Shown here in pieces: positions 1-6,721 of a DNA stretch of 13,955 nt. Position 1 is the stretch's first letter. Each line of letters begins with the position of its first letter. The position numbers were made by a program, and so were the translations under genes. Location of the stretch: assembly GCA_020741375.1 (NCBI GenBank), contig DYZF01000294.1:1-13955 (forward strand), given 5' to 3'. This DNA is from Tessaracoccus flavescens (GTDB taxonomy: Bacteria; Actinomycetota; Actinomycetes; Propionibacteriales; Propionibacteriaceae). The notes beneath the pieces were generated by a model. That model made no database searches, had not been told where the DNA came from, and worked only from the letters and a program-made list of their open reading frames with translations.

Positions 1-2
1 CG

Positions 3-575
3 AGGCGCGACGGTCGACTCAAGCTCCACTACCTCAACGCTGTCCCCCTACGCGAGATCCAGCGTCGCTGGCTCTCCAACTTCGGCGCCGCGACAGCGGA
101 TCGCCTGCTCGGCCTCAGGGCCTCCGTCGAACACAAGGAGAACGCAATGAACCACCGACACGTCTACACCATCTACATCGACGCGCCTCGGCAGGCGGTC
201 TGGGAGGAGCTCACCGCCACCGGCCGTCCGCTCGAATGGCTCTATGGGGCCTTCACGGAGGCCACGTGGGAGAAGGGGACGCGCTACTCGTACTCCACGG
301 CAAGCGGCGATGTGCTGATCGACGGCGAGGTCGTCGAGGTGCGCGAGCCCGAGTACCTCGCACTCACGTTCGACTGCCATTGGGACCCGGAGGTCGAGGC
401 CGAGGCGCCCGGCCTGACAGAGTACGAGCTGACAGAGGAGGGAGGGCAGACGAAGTTCGTCGTGATCCAGTCCAAGAACGGGCCGGTCACCACCGCCCAG
501 TCGGTCGAAGCGACGCCGTGGATCTATTCGAAGTTCAAGAGCGTGATCGAGGCACGGAACGCCAGCTTGGCCTGA
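3..575 (+). CDS. ArsR-type regulator fused to AHSA1/SRPBCC domain (5' partial)
   Basis: The reading frame is open from base 3, so the gene starts upstream of the window. The first 48 visible residues look like the end of an ArsR winged helix: a charged beta-wing (RRDGRLKLHYLN), then VPLREIQRRW and a short linker helix. The frame continues without a stop into about 142 residues of an AHSA1/SRPBCC (START-like) fold, beginning HVYTIYIDAPRQAVWEEL and ending in a C-terminal helix. From family knowledge, single-chain ArsR-AHSA1 proteins occur in actinobacteria, and the SRPBCC domain is thought to bind a hydrophobic ligand; the ligand here is unknown. An ATG at 147 is preceded by AAGGAG (135-140) with 6-nt spacing, so a separate 142-residue SRPBCC product could also be made, and an annotator seeing only this part might call 147-575 alone. 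The gene ends convergently 91 nt from the asparaginase gene, and that gap shows nothing convincing. Confidence 0.75.
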   Translation, partial: RRDGRLKLHYLNAVPLREIQRRWLSNFGAATADRLLGLRASVEHKENAMNHRHVYTIYIDAPRQAVWEELTATGRPLEWLYGAFTEATWEKGTRYSYSTASGDVLIDGEVVEVREPEYLALTFDCHWDPEVEAEAPGLTEYELTEEGGQTKFVVIQSKNGPVTTAQSVEATPWIYSKFKSVIEARNASLA

Positions 576-666
576 TCGCCGCATGGGGACGGCAGCGGCG
601 TGGCCTGGCTCGCGCCTCGTTCCTCGCGGCGATGGTGATTGGCACCTGGCTGGAGGCTCCCGGAAT

Positions 667-1647
667 TCAGCCGAGGACCTCGCCCAGCCGGGTCGCGAGC
701 CAGGCATCGACGACGACCCGACCGGCGGGGCGGCCGTGGCCCAGGACCGGCTCGGGGTCCAGCGCCGCTAGGGCGGGGGTTCCCAGCCCCAACGTCGTGA
801 GCGCGGCCACCAGCGGGGGGATAGTCCCGCGGTGGTGTCCGTCACCCACTTTCACCACGATGCCGGATCCATCGGCGAGACCGACGGCGAGGCACCCCTC
901 GGCGCCGAGTTTGCAGATCAGGCCGGGCACCTCGTGGTGGAGCACCAACTCGTCACGGCGGGTTCCGGAGGCGTACTGCGGGAAGGTGCGGAAGGCGTCC
1001 GCCACCTGCTTGGAGGGGCCGTCCTCAGCGGCGGCGATGCGGCCGAAGGCGCGCGCTAATCCGGTGGGGCTGACGGCGAACGCGGGCGCGCCGCAGCCGT
1101 CGACCACAGGGTCCGGGATGGCCTCGCCGGCGAGGTCGCTGAGGTCGTGGCGTGCGGCGACGTGGAGCTGGTGGTCGGAGGCGAGGTAGTCGTGGGTGCT
1201 CCAGCCGGCTCGCACGCAGGTGCGCAACATCGCCGCATGCTTGCCGGAACAGTTGTGGGCCAACGGGCACTTCGCGTTCCCGGCGGCCAGGTAGGCGGCC
1301 TGCGCCTCGGTGTCGAGCGGCAGGCCCGGGGTGTTCTGGAGGTCGTCGGGGGAGAGTCCCGCGCCGTCGAGCAGGTGGCGGACGCCGTCGAGATGGAAGG
1401 GTTCTCCGGAGTGGGAGGCGCCGGCCAACGCGAGGAGTTCCGCGTCGACGTCGAGGCCGTGGCGCAGCATCGCGATGACCTGAACGGGCTTGACCGACGA
1501 GCGGGGCAGGAACGGCCGCGTCACGTCTCCGGCGGAGAACCGCACGGCGCCGTCGGGCCCGGTGATGACGATCGAACCGTGGTGCAGACACTCGAGGAAG
1601 TCTCCCCGCCACACCTCGGCGAGGACTGGATCGCAACTCATGACCAT
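667..1647 (-). CDS. L-asparaginase, asparaginase_II (Rhizobium ReAV-like) family
   Basis: The product is 326 residues from the ATG at 1647 and probably a cytosolic enzyme hydrolysing asparagine to aspartate and ammonia. The family is the asparaginase_II group (Pfam PF06089), unrelated to the E. coli AnsA/AnsB fold. Expected elements are visible: S50-x-x-K53 (RSSVKP), GASHSGE around S80, HNCSGKH with C133 and K136, DGCGAP with C185, and GLICKLG with K246. In the Rhizobium etli enzyme the equivalent Ser-Lys pairs are catalytic and the Cys/Lys set binds zinc; assigning those roles here is inference from position. The frame is open further upstream to 1773, but that would run across the SRP RNA gene and adds low-complexity residues. 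The ATG at 1647 lies 7 nt after a TAGGCT box, which supports it; a second ATG at 1641 is possible. No signal peptide is seen. The gene is monocistronic and divergent from ffs. Confidence 0.88.
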   Translation of the reverse strand: MVMSCDPVLAEVWRGDFLECLHHGSIVITGPDGAVRFSAGDVTRPFLPRSSVKPVQVIAMLRHGLDVDAELLALAGASHSGEPFHLDGVRHLLDGAGLSPDDLQNTPGLPLDTEAQAAYLAAGNAKCPLAHNCSGKHAAMLRTCVRAGWSTHDYLASDHQLHVAARHDLSDLAGEAIPDPVVDGCGAPAFAVSPTGLARAFGRIAAAEDGPSKQVADAFRTFPQYASGTRRDELVLHHEVPGLICKLGAEGCLAVGLADGSGIVVKVGDGHHRGTIPPLVAALTTLGLGTPALAALDPEPVLGHGRPAGRVVVDAWLATRLGEVLG

Positions 1648-1654
1648 GGTTGCG

Positions 1655-1660
1655 AGCCTA
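1655..1660 (-). promoter_or_regulatory. -10 box of the asparaginase gene (leaderless type)
   Basis: On the minus strand TAGGCT is followed by 7 nt and the ATG at 1647. This is the usual spacing of an actinobacterial leaderless promoter, in which transcription starts at or next to the start codon. No Shine-Dalgarno site lies before the ATG. No good -35 element is visible. Confidence 0.5.
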
Positions 1661-1678
1661 GTGTGCGGGGCCATCGGT

Positions 1679-1696
1679 GGGGGAGCGGAGTCCCCC
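1679..1696. repeat. 6-bp inverted repeat between divergent asparaginase and ffs promoters
   Basis: GGGGGA, a 6-nt spacer and TCCCCC form a perfect inverted repeat. It lies between the asparaginase -10 box (1655-1660) and the ffs -10 box (1707-1712), across the place where the ffs -35 element should be. It could be an operator or simply G/C-rich chance; there is no T-tract for a terminator on either side. Confidence 0.35.
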
Positions 1697-1706
1697 GGTG
1701 ATGGGG

Positions 1707-1712
1707 TAGACT
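1707..1712 (+). promoter_or_regulatory. -10 box of the SRP RNA gene
   Basis: TAGACT lies 7 nt upstream of the first base (about 1720) of the terminal helix of the 4.5S RNA, exactly where a -10 box would be. The -35 region is not recognisable and is occupied by the inverted repeat at 1679-1696. Confidence 0.5.
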
Positions 1713-1718
1713 CGTCCG

Positions 1719-1810
1719 AGGTTCCTCGCGCGGCGGTATCTCGCCCAACTCCCCCAGGGTCGGAAGGCAGCAAGGGTAAGTGAGCTCTAACGGGTGCGCG
1801 AGGGGCCCTT
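1719..1810 (+). ncRNA. ffs: 4.5S signal recognition particle RNA (bacterial small type)
   Basis: The RNA is about 90 nt and is the scaffold of the signal recognition particle that binds Ffh and targets nascent membrane proteins. The hallmark domain IV is visible at about 1755-1780: AGGGTCGGAAGGCAGCAAGG, with the GGAA tetraloop and the asymmetric and symmetric internal-loop sequences. The ends pair in a 12-bp helix: 1720-1731 with 1796-1807, perfect except for two G-U pairs. An inner CGCCC/GGGTG helix (1742-1746 with 1791-1795) also fits. It has its own -10 box, ends in a T-rich tract, and lies directly upstream of dnaX, the conserved arrangement seen for example in Bacillus (scr-dnaX-yaaK-recR). 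The exact ends are estimated from the helix. Confidence 0.93.
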
Positions 1811-1818
1811 TTTCTTTT
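1796..1818 (+). terminator. Intrinsic terminator of ffs
   Basis: The 3' arm of the terminal SRP RNA helix (1796-1807) runs straight into CCTTTTTCTTTT (1807-1818). The mature RNA helix therefore doubles as terminator stem. This is the only long T-tract in the window and it separates ffs transcription from dnaX. Confidence 0.75.
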
Positions 1819-1842
1819 GCGCGAACTGTCTGAGCTCCCGGA

Positions 1843-1858
1843 TAGGGTGGGTTACGTG
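1843..1858 (+). promoter_or_regulatory. dnaX -10 box and leaderless GTG start
   Basis: TAGGGT (1843-1848) is followed by 7 nt and an in-frame GTG (1856-1858). With no Shine-Dalgarno site in front, this matches a leaderless start and is the main reason for choosing 1856. An in-frame TTG at 1817 lies in the ffs terminator and is unlikely to be used. GTG 1847 overlaps the -10 box. Confidence 0.45.
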
Positions 1859-4141
1859 GACGAAGAGTACGACGAGGACGAGTACACCCTGCTCGATGAC
1901 GACGGGTATGGCTCCGCGGATCAGCCTGGGTTCGAGCCCATGGACGGTCCCGGTCTGTTCGATGTCGACGAGCCGGAGGTGCCCGCGCAGACCGGCCCCA
2001 GCCTCTTGTCCGATCAGGAACCCGAAGAGCCCGCGGAGGCGCTGTTCGTCCCGGAGCCGGCGGTTGTCGAGCCCGTCCCAGCCCCGGCGGCCAGGGAGCC
2101 CAAGCCATCGCCCGCGCCCGCCCCGTCGCGGCCCGAGGCGCCGCCGGCGCCGCTCGCCCTGTACCGCCGCTACCGCCCAGACACCTTCGCCGAGGTCATC
2201 GGCCAGGAGCACGTCACGGTCCCGCTCCAGCGCGCTCTGGAGAACAACCGCGTCAACCACGCCTACCTGTTCTCCGGCCCCCGCGGCTGCGGCAAGACCA
2301 CCTCGGCCCGCATCCTCGCCCGCTGCCTCAACTGCGAGCAAGGCCCCACGCCCACGCCTTGCGGTGTGTGCCAGTCCTGCACGGATCTCGCCCGCGGCGG
2401 CCCCGGCTCCATCGACGTGATCGAGATCGACGCGGCCTCGCACGGTGGCGTCGACGACGCCAGAGATCTGCGCGAGCGGGCCTACTTCGCGCCCGTCAAC
2501 AGCCGCTACAAGATCTACATCGTCGACGAAGCGCACATGGTGACGCCGCAGGGCTTCAACGCGCTGCTGAAGCTCGTCGAGGAGCCGCCGGCGCACGCCA
2601 AGTTCATCTTCGCCACGACGGAACCGGACAAGGTGATCGGCACCATCCGCTCCCGCACGCATCACTACCCGTTCCGCCTTGTGCCGCCGCGCGTGCTGGC
2701 CGATTACATGACCGAAATCTGCGAGGCAGAGGGCGTCAAGGTGGATCCCACGGCCATCCCGCTGGTCGTCCGGGCCGGCGGGGGATCGGTCCGAGATTCA
2801 CTCTCGGTGTTGGACCAGTTGCTCGGTGGCGCAGGCGACGACGGCGTCGGCTACGAGCAAGCCGCTGCGCTGCTGGGCTACACGCCCGACGCGCTGCTCG
2901 ACGAAATCATGGACGCGTTCGCCGCGGGTGATGCTTCCGGTGTGTTCAAGACCATCGACAAGGTTATCGAGGTGGGCCAAGATCCACGTCGCTTCGCCGA
3001 GGATCTGCTGCGCCGCCTGCGCGATCTGGTGATCCTGGCTGCCGTCCCCGAAGCCGCCACCAACGGCATCCTCGACGTGGCGGCGGATCAGGCCGAGCGG
3101 CTCAAGACGCAGGTCGCGGGCATGGGCCCCGGGGAGCTCACCCGGGCCGCAGAGGTGTTGGCCGACGGCCTCACCGAAATGCGCGGCACCACCGCCCCCC
3201 GCCTACACCTCGAGCTCATGTGCGCCCGCGTGCTGTTGCCCGGTGCAGACAATGACGAGCGCGGCCTTCACGCCCGCATGGACCGCCTGGAGCGGCGCGT
3301 CGGAATGATGGGCTCCGGCGAGGCAGCAGCCCCCGTCGAACAGTGGGCCGACGTCGAATCGGCCAAGCCTGCCGCCGAGCGTCCCGCCGCACACCGCCCG
3401 GAGCGTCCGGCGCACGAGCCGGCGCCCGCCGCGCAGCAACGCCCGGCCCCCGCGCCGTCGGCCCCGGCAACGCCCGAGCCCGCGGCCCAGCCACAGGCCG
3501 CCCCGCAGGCTCCGGCCGCGGCGGCGCCGTCGGGCGATCAGCGACGCCCAGCCGGCGAACCACCGCGTCAACGCCCCGCCGGGTCGCCGCCCGCAGGACG
3601 CCCGGCAGAGCAGCCCGCCCCGCAGCAGAAGCCTGTGCAGTCCGCCCCGGCGGCCACCACGTCGGGCCAGCTCACCGCCGCCGAACTGCGCCGCGTCTGG
3701 CCCAACGTGCTCGAGGAGGTCAAGCGCCGCCGTCGCTTCACCTACATGCTGCTCAGCCAACACGCCCAGGTGGTGGATGTGGCCGACGGCGTCCTCAGTC
3801 TCGGCTTCACGGCCACCGGCCCGCGCGATAACTTCGGCTCCGGCGGCTCCGCCGACGTGCTCGCCGATTCGCTTATCGAAGTGATCGGCGTCGAGCTGCG
3901 CATCCAGCCGGTGCTCACGTCCGGAGCGCCCGAGGAGGCTGCCCCCGCGCAGCGCCCCTCCGGTGCACCAGTCGCGCCGCCCGCGCCGGACCTGCCCCCG
4001 GTGGCAGCCCGCGAGCCGGAGCCTGCACCAGAAGGCGAAGTGTCGGCCGACGACGCGGAGCTGGATCCGGCCCACAACGCCGAGGAACTGCTCAGCAGCA
4101 CCTTCGGCGCCGAGGTGATTTCGGTGCGCGACGCGGAGTGA
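1856..4141 (+). CDS. dnaX: DNA polymerase III subunit gamma/tau
   Basis: This is the clamp-loader ATPase that loads the beta clamp and, through tau, holds the polymerase cores of the replisome. From GTG 1856 it has 761 residues. Residues 1-100 are an acidic, then Pro/Ala-rich, extension not found in typical DnaX proteins; the conserved protein begins with ALYRRYRP at 101. Next come Walker A GPRGCGKT (141-148, K147), the zinc module C160-x8-C169-x2-C172-x2-C175, Walker B with D224-E225 (VDEAH), and the SRTHHYPF arginine-finger region. Domain III ends near residue 500. A Pro/Ala/Arg-rich linker runs to about 604, then a folded C-terminal domain (TAAELRRVWPNV onward) and an acidic tail. No A-rich slippery site for a gamma frameshift was seen. 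ATG 1940 is an alternative start that would shorten the extension to about 72 residues. ebfC follows after 43 nt. Confidence 0.95.
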   Translation: MDEEYDEDEYTLLDDDGYGSADQPGFEPMDGPGLFDVDEPEVPAQTGPSLLSDQEPEEPAEALFVPEPAVVEPVPAPAAREPKPSPAPAPSRPEAPPAPLALYRRYRPDTFAEVIGQEHVTVPLQRALENNRVNHAYLFSGPRGCGKTTSARILARCLNCEQGPTPTPCGVCQSCTDLARGGPGSIDVIEIDAASHGGVDDARDLRERAYFAPVNSRYKIYIVDEAHMVTPQGFNALLKLVEEPPAHAKFIFATTEPDKVIGTIRSRTHHYPFRLVPPRVLADYMTEICEAEGVKVDPTAIPLVVRAGGGSVRDSLSVLDQLLGGAGDDGVGYEQAAALLGYTPDALLDEIMDAFAAGDASGVFKTIDKVIEVGQDPRRFAEDLLRRLRDLVILAAVPEAATNGILDVAADQAERLKTQVAGMGPGELTRAAEVLADGLTEMRGTTAPRLHLELMCARVLLPGADNDERGLHARMDRLERRVGMMGSGEAAAPVEQWADVESAKPAAERPAAHRPERPAHEPAPAAQQRPAPAPSAPATPEPAAQPQAAPQAPAAAAPSGDQRRPAGEPPRQRPAGSPPAGRPAEQPAPQQKPVQSAPAATTSGQLTAAELRRVWPNVLEEVKRRRRFTYMLLSQHAQVVDVADGVLSLGFTATGPRDNFGSGGSADVLADSLIEVIGVELRIQPVLTSGAPEEAAPAQRPSGAPVAPPAPDLPPVAAREPEPAPEGEVSADDAELDPAHNAEELLSSTFGAEVISVRDAE

Positions 4142-4184
4142 CGCCGCGCCTATGCTGTCCACAGATCCAATCCAGGAGTGAATG

Positions 4185-4499
4185 ATGTTTGGTGACTTCG
4201 ACCTCAACGCGCTGATGCAGCAGGCACAGCAGATGCAAGCAGACATGGAGCGCGCGCAGGAAGAGGTGCTGTCCAAGACGTACACCGCCTCGGCCGGTGG
4301 CGATCTGGTGACCGTCGTGCTGAGCGGCAAGGGAGATCTCGAGGAGCTCACGATCAAGCCCGACGCGGTGGATCCCGACGACGTCGAGACCCTCTCGGAT
4401 CTCATCGTCGCGGCCTACCGCTCCGCCCGCGCTGAAGCCGACGCCGCCATGGCCGCCGCCATGCCCGAGATGCCGCAGATCCCCGGCTTCGGGGGCTGA
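4185..4499 (+). CDS. ebfC: YbaB/EbfC nucleoid-associated protein
   Basis: This is a small (104-residue) DNA-binding protein of the YbaB/EbfC family, which forms homodimers shaped like tweezers and coats DNA. Visible family features are the N-terminal helix rich in Gln/Met ([22 protein letters not shown]), the central strand [19 protein letters not shown], and the [22 protein letters not shown] helix, ending in a Met/Pro/Gly tail. AGGAG (4174-4178) lies 6 nt before the ATG at 4185 but only 3 nt before the ATG at 4182, so 4185 is preferred. A possible -10 box TATGCT is at 4151-4156. It lies between dnaX and recR, the usual place, 8 nt before recR, so it is probably cotranscribed with recR. Confidence 0.93.
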   Translation: MFGDFDLNALMQQAQQMQADMERAQEEVLSKTYTASAGGDLVTVVLSGKGDLEELTIKPDAVDPDDVETLSDLIVAAYRSARAEADAAMAAAMPEMPQIPGFGG

Positions 4500-4507
4500 T
4501 CCCTTCC

Positions 4508-5122
4508 GTGTACGAAGGCCCGATTCAGGACCTCATCGACGAGCTCAGCCGCCTTCCCGGCATCGGCCCGCGAGGGGCCCAGCGCATCGCGTTCTACCTG
4601 CTCGACGCCCCGGAAGAGGACGTCTTGACGCTGGCCGACACCCTCAAGCGGGTGAAGGCCACGTCTCGCTTCTGTGAGGTGTGCTTCAACATCTCGCAGG
4701 AAGACCGGTGCCGCGTGTGCCGCGACCCCCGCCGCGACCGCGCCATCTTGTGCGTCGTCGAGGAATCGAAGGACGTGGTCGCCATCGAGCGCACCAACGA
4801 GTTCCGTGGGCTCTATCACGTGCTGGGCGGCTCGATCTCGCCCATCGACGGTCGCGGCCCGGCAGACCTTCACACCCGCGAGCTGTTCCAACGCCTCGCC
4901 GACGGCGAAGTGCAGGAAGTCATCCTCGCCACAGACCCGGACACGCAGGGCGAGGCGACGGCCGCGTACCTGAGCCGCATGCTGCGCGATTTCGGCGTCC
5001 GGGTGACCCGCCCCGCCAGCGGCCTCCCCGTCGGCGGAGATCTGGAGTACGCGGATCAGGTGACACTGGGCCGCGCCTTCGAGGGGCGCCGCACGATGTT
5101 CGAGCCCACCCCCGCTCCCTGA
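4508..5122 (+). CDS. recR: Recombination mediator RecR
   Basis: RecR acts with RecO (and RecF) to load RecA onto SSB-coated single-stranded DNA during gap repair. The product has 204 residues, the usual length. In order: a helix-hairpin-helix at about 7-27 ([20 protein letters not shown]), a four-cysteine zinc finger C56-x2-C59-x8-C68-x2-C71, a Toprim domain at about 79-174 with E85 (CVVEES) and the [10 protein letters not shown] segment at 141-150, and the C-terminal [20 protein letters not shown] motif. The start is GTG, 8 nt after the ebfC stop, and no strong Shine-Dalgarno site is visible, so coupling to ebfC translation is likely. Confidence 0.95.
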   Translation: MYEGPIQDLIDELSRLPGIGPRGAQRIAFYLLDAPEEDVLTLADTLKRVKATSRFCEVCFNISQEDRCRVCRDPRRDRAILCVVEESKDVVAIERTNEFRGLYHVLGGSISPIDGRGPADLHTRELFQRLADGEVQEVILATDPDTQGEATAAYLSRMLRDFGVRVTRPASGLPVGGDLEYADQVTLGRAFEGRRTMFEPTPAP

Positions 5123-5123
5123 G

Positions 5124-5148
5124 CAGCCGTCAACGACGTCGTCGGCTG
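5124..5148. terminator. Hairpin after recR (possible weak or factor-dependent terminator)
   Basis: CAGCCG (5124-5129) pairs with CGGCTG (5143-5148) around an inner ACGACGTCGT palindrome, starting 2 nt after the recR stop. No T-tract follows, so it may be a processing signal or a weak terminator. The rest of the gap to 5203 shows nothing convincing. Confidence 0.35.
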
Positions 5149-5203
5149 ACGAAGGTGCTCCGATGATCCTCCGCAGACTCTGGGCGCCGGCGCCTCCGCG
5201 CCC

Positions 5204-5209
5204 TAGGCT
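5204..5209 (+). promoter_or_regulatory. -10 box of the VOC gene (leaderless type)
   Basis: TAGGCT is followed by exactly 6 nt and the ATG at 5216, with no Shine-Dalgarno site. The hexamer is identical to the boxes before the asparaginase and ABC ATPase genes. The -35 region is G/C-rich and not recognisable. Confidence 0.5.
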
Positions 5210-5215
5210 GGGCCC

Positions 5216-5629
5216 ATGGCTCTGAAGTGGTACACCGTCGTCGTCGATTGCCGCGACCCCCAAGCCCAAGCTCACTGGTGGGCCGAGGCGCTGGACTGGG
5301 CCGTCATCTACGACACGCCACATGAGGCCGTCGTCATCCCGAAACTGGCGCTGGAGGGCGACACCGAGCCCGCGGAGTACGACCAATGGGTTCGCCGCGG
5401 CCAAGGTCTCGTGTTCGTGCCCGTCCCCGAGGATAAGCAGATCAAGAACCGCCTCCACATGGATCTGGCGCCGCACACGTCGCAGGACCGAGACGCGGAG
5501 ATCCAGCGGCTGCTCGATCTCGGCGCCACCACCGTCGACGTTGGCCAAGACCCCGATCAGGTGACATGGACGGTGCTCGCAGACCCCGAGGGCAACGAGT
5601 TCTGCGTCCTCTCGAGCCGCGACCGCTAG
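5216..5629 (+). CDS. VOC superfamily (glyoxalase-like) protein
   Basis: The product has 137 residues with the beta-alpha-beta-beta-beta repeat of the vicinal-oxygen-chelate fold. Repeat 1 runs from WYTVVVDCRDPQAQAHWWAEALDW and repeat 2 from NRLHMDLAPHT to the end, with the family-typical DPEGNEFCVL near the C terminus. This subgroup (glyoxalase_6-like) is common in actinobacteria and mostly uncharacterised; members include proteins annotated as glyoxalase or bleomycin-resistance-like, and neither role can be assigned from the sequence. H in RLHMDLAP and E in PEGNEF are the likely metal-ligand positions by analogy. The APH-like gene starts 6 nt after the stop, so the two are probably one transcript. 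Confidence 0.85.
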   Translation: MALKWYTVVVDCRDPQAQAHWWAEALDWAVIYDTPHEAVVIPKLALEGDTEPAEYDQWVRRGQGLVFVPVPEDKQIKNRLHMDLAPHTSQDRDAEIQRLLDLGATTVDVGQDPDQVTWTVLADPEGNEFCVLSSRDR

Positions 5630-5635
5630 CTCCGC

Positions 5636-6568
5636 ATGCCCGTCCAGATCCCGACCGCATTTGCCGGGCGCCTACGTGGCAGGCCGGCGGACGAGGTGGG
5701 CGGGATCGACGGCGACACCTGGCTGGAGCGCCTCCCGCAGGCCGTCGCCGGGTACCTCGACGAGTGGGAACTTCGCCCCGACGGCGCCCCGTGGTTCGGC
5801 GAGAATGCGCTGGTGGTCCCCGTCCGCCGACGCACGGGGGTGAAGGCGGCGCTGAAGCTCACGTGGCCCCACGCCGAGGCGCGGCACGAGCCGCTTGCGC
5901 TGCGCTTGTGGGCGGGACGGGGCGCCGTCGAACTTCTGGCAGCCGATCCGTCCGCCTACGTCGTTCTGCTCGAGCGCCTCGACGGCGACCGCGATCTGAC
6001 CACCGTGCCGATCCTTGAAGCGTGCGAAGAGATCGGCTGGTTGTTCACCACCTTGGATCAGCCGGCCCCGCCGCAGGTGGACCGGGTGGACGTCAAGGCC
6101 AAGCGCTGGCGTCGGCAGCTCGCCGCGCACCCGGTCAGCGTGCCGCGTCGGCTCTGCGATCAGGCCCGCTCCACCCTGGACGGCCTGCTCGACGACGCCC
6201 CAGCGCCTCGACTAGTTCACGAGGACCTGCACGACATGAACGTCCTCGCTCCTCTCGACGACCGGCGCGGACGCTGGGTGGCGATCGATCCGAAGCCGGT
6301 GGCGGGGGAGTGGGCCTACGCTGTCGCGCCCATCGTCTGGAACCGTGCCGACGCCGCCTCGGCCGCGCACAACTTCCGTACCCACGTCCGGCTGCGTGCG
6401 GAAGTTGTGGCCGATGCGGCGCAGCTCGATCCGGACCGCGTGCAGGAGTGGACGTTCGTCCGGCTCGTCCTCAACGCCCTCTGGGCAGCTGAATACGGAC
6501 GCCCGGCCGACGGCTTCCGCGGCCGGATGATCGCCCTCGCGAAGGCCTTCTCGGACCCCTTCGGCTGA
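5636..6568 (+). CDS. Aminoglycoside/hydroxyurea phosphotransferase family (APH(6)-like kinase)
   Basis: The product has 310 residues, the usual length of the streptomycin 6-kinase/hydroxyurea family (Pfam PF04655). The N-lobe includes WFGENALVVPVRRRTGVKAALKLTWP, where K in LKLTWP is the likely ATP-binding lysine. The catalytic loop is H195-E-D197-L-H-D-M-N202, against HGDLHxxN in most members, so the glycine is replaced by Glu. The metal-binding motif is IDPKP with D218. The C-terminal helices contain WNRADA and the RMIALAKAF end. The family phosphorylates small molecules; chromosomal actinobacterial members usually have no proven resistance role, so the substrate is not assigned. It starts 6 nt after the VOC gene with no clear Shine-Dalgarno site, suggesting translational coupling. 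Confidence 0.85.
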   Translation: MPVQIPTAFAGRLRGRPADEVGGIDGDTWLERLPQAVAGYLDEWELRPDGAPWFGENALVVPVRRRTGVKAALKLTWPHAEARHEPLALRLWAGRGAVELLAADPSAYVVLLERLDGDRDLTTVPILEACEEIGWLFTTLDQPAPPQVDRVDVKAKRWRRQLAAHPVSVPRRLCDQARSTLDGLLDDAPAPRLVHEDLHDMNVLAPLDDRRGRWVAIDPKPVAGEWAYAVAPIVWNRADAASAAHNFRTHVRLRAEVVADAAQLDPDRVQEWTFVRLVLNALWAAEYGRPADGFRGRMIALAKAFSDPFG

Positions 6569-6650
6569 CGCCACGCGAGGTTCAAGAAGTGGTTGCCGAA
6601 TCGTCACCTCCAACCCCCGCCTGGTGACACCGGCGCTGACTTGAATCGAC

Positions 6651-6674
6651 GGAGGCATATCCCCACACAAGGAG
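6651..6674 (+). promoter_or_regulatory. Shine-Dalgarno region of the leader ORF, with possible sequestering pairs
   Basis: GGAGG occurs at 6651-6655 and AAGGAG at 6669-6674, the latter 8 nt before the leader ATG. CCTCC occurs at 6678-6682 and again inside the leader ORF at 6694-6698, so the Shine-Dalgarno sequence can fold back on either. No convincing promoter was found in 6569-6650; a GTCACC/GGTGAC inverted repeat is at 6603-6608 and 6623-6628. Confidence 0.4.
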
Positions 6675-6682
6675 ATTCCTCC

Positions 6683-6709
6683 ATGCGCCGATTCCTCCCC
6701 ATGCTCTGA
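6683..6709 (+). CDS. Eight-residue leader peptide ORF (MRRFLPML)
   Basis: ATG 6683 opens an 8-codon ORF ending in TGA 6707-6709. It has one of the best Shine-Dalgarno sites in the window (AAGGAG, 8-nt spacing) and is followed 12 nt later by a strong hairpin. It therefore looks like a regulatory uORF for the ABC operon, not a functional protein. The peptide has two arginines, phenylalanine, proline and two leucine/methionine residues, with no run of one amino acid, so ribosome arrest by a small molecule or proline-dependent stalling is more plausible than classic amino-acid attenuation. The DNA repeats ATTCCTCC before ATG twice (6675-6682 and 6691-6698). I do not recognise the peptide. Confidence 0.45.
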   Translation: MRRFLPML

Positions 6710-6721
6710 TCGACGTGCCGG

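Noticed and set aside
236..1189. Long plus-strand frames across the end of the SRPBCC gene and the asparaginase gene
   Set aside because: They are Arg/Gly/Pro/Ser-rich shadows caused by high GC, run antisense to a gene with intact catalytic motifs, and show no domain.
1648..1773. N-terminal extension of the asparaginase
   Set aside because: It would be translated across the ffs promoter and the SRP RNA gene, is Pro/Ser/Gly-rich, and lies upstream of the TAGGCT box and the family's usual N terminus.
1817..1855. TTG start of dnaX at 1817
   Set aside because: It lies within the T-tract of the ffs terminator and upstream of the TAGGGT box; no Shine-Dalgarno site precedes it.
1856..4141. Programmed frameshift site producing gamma from dnaX
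   Set aside because: No A-rich heptamer or other slippery sequence followed by a stop was seen in the G/C-rich coding region.
3203..4405. Minus-strand 400-codon frame opposite the dnaX C terminus and ebfC
   Set aside because: Low-complexity Arg/Gly translation produced by the Pro/Ala-rich coding of dnaX; dnaX and ebfC are clearly the real genes here.
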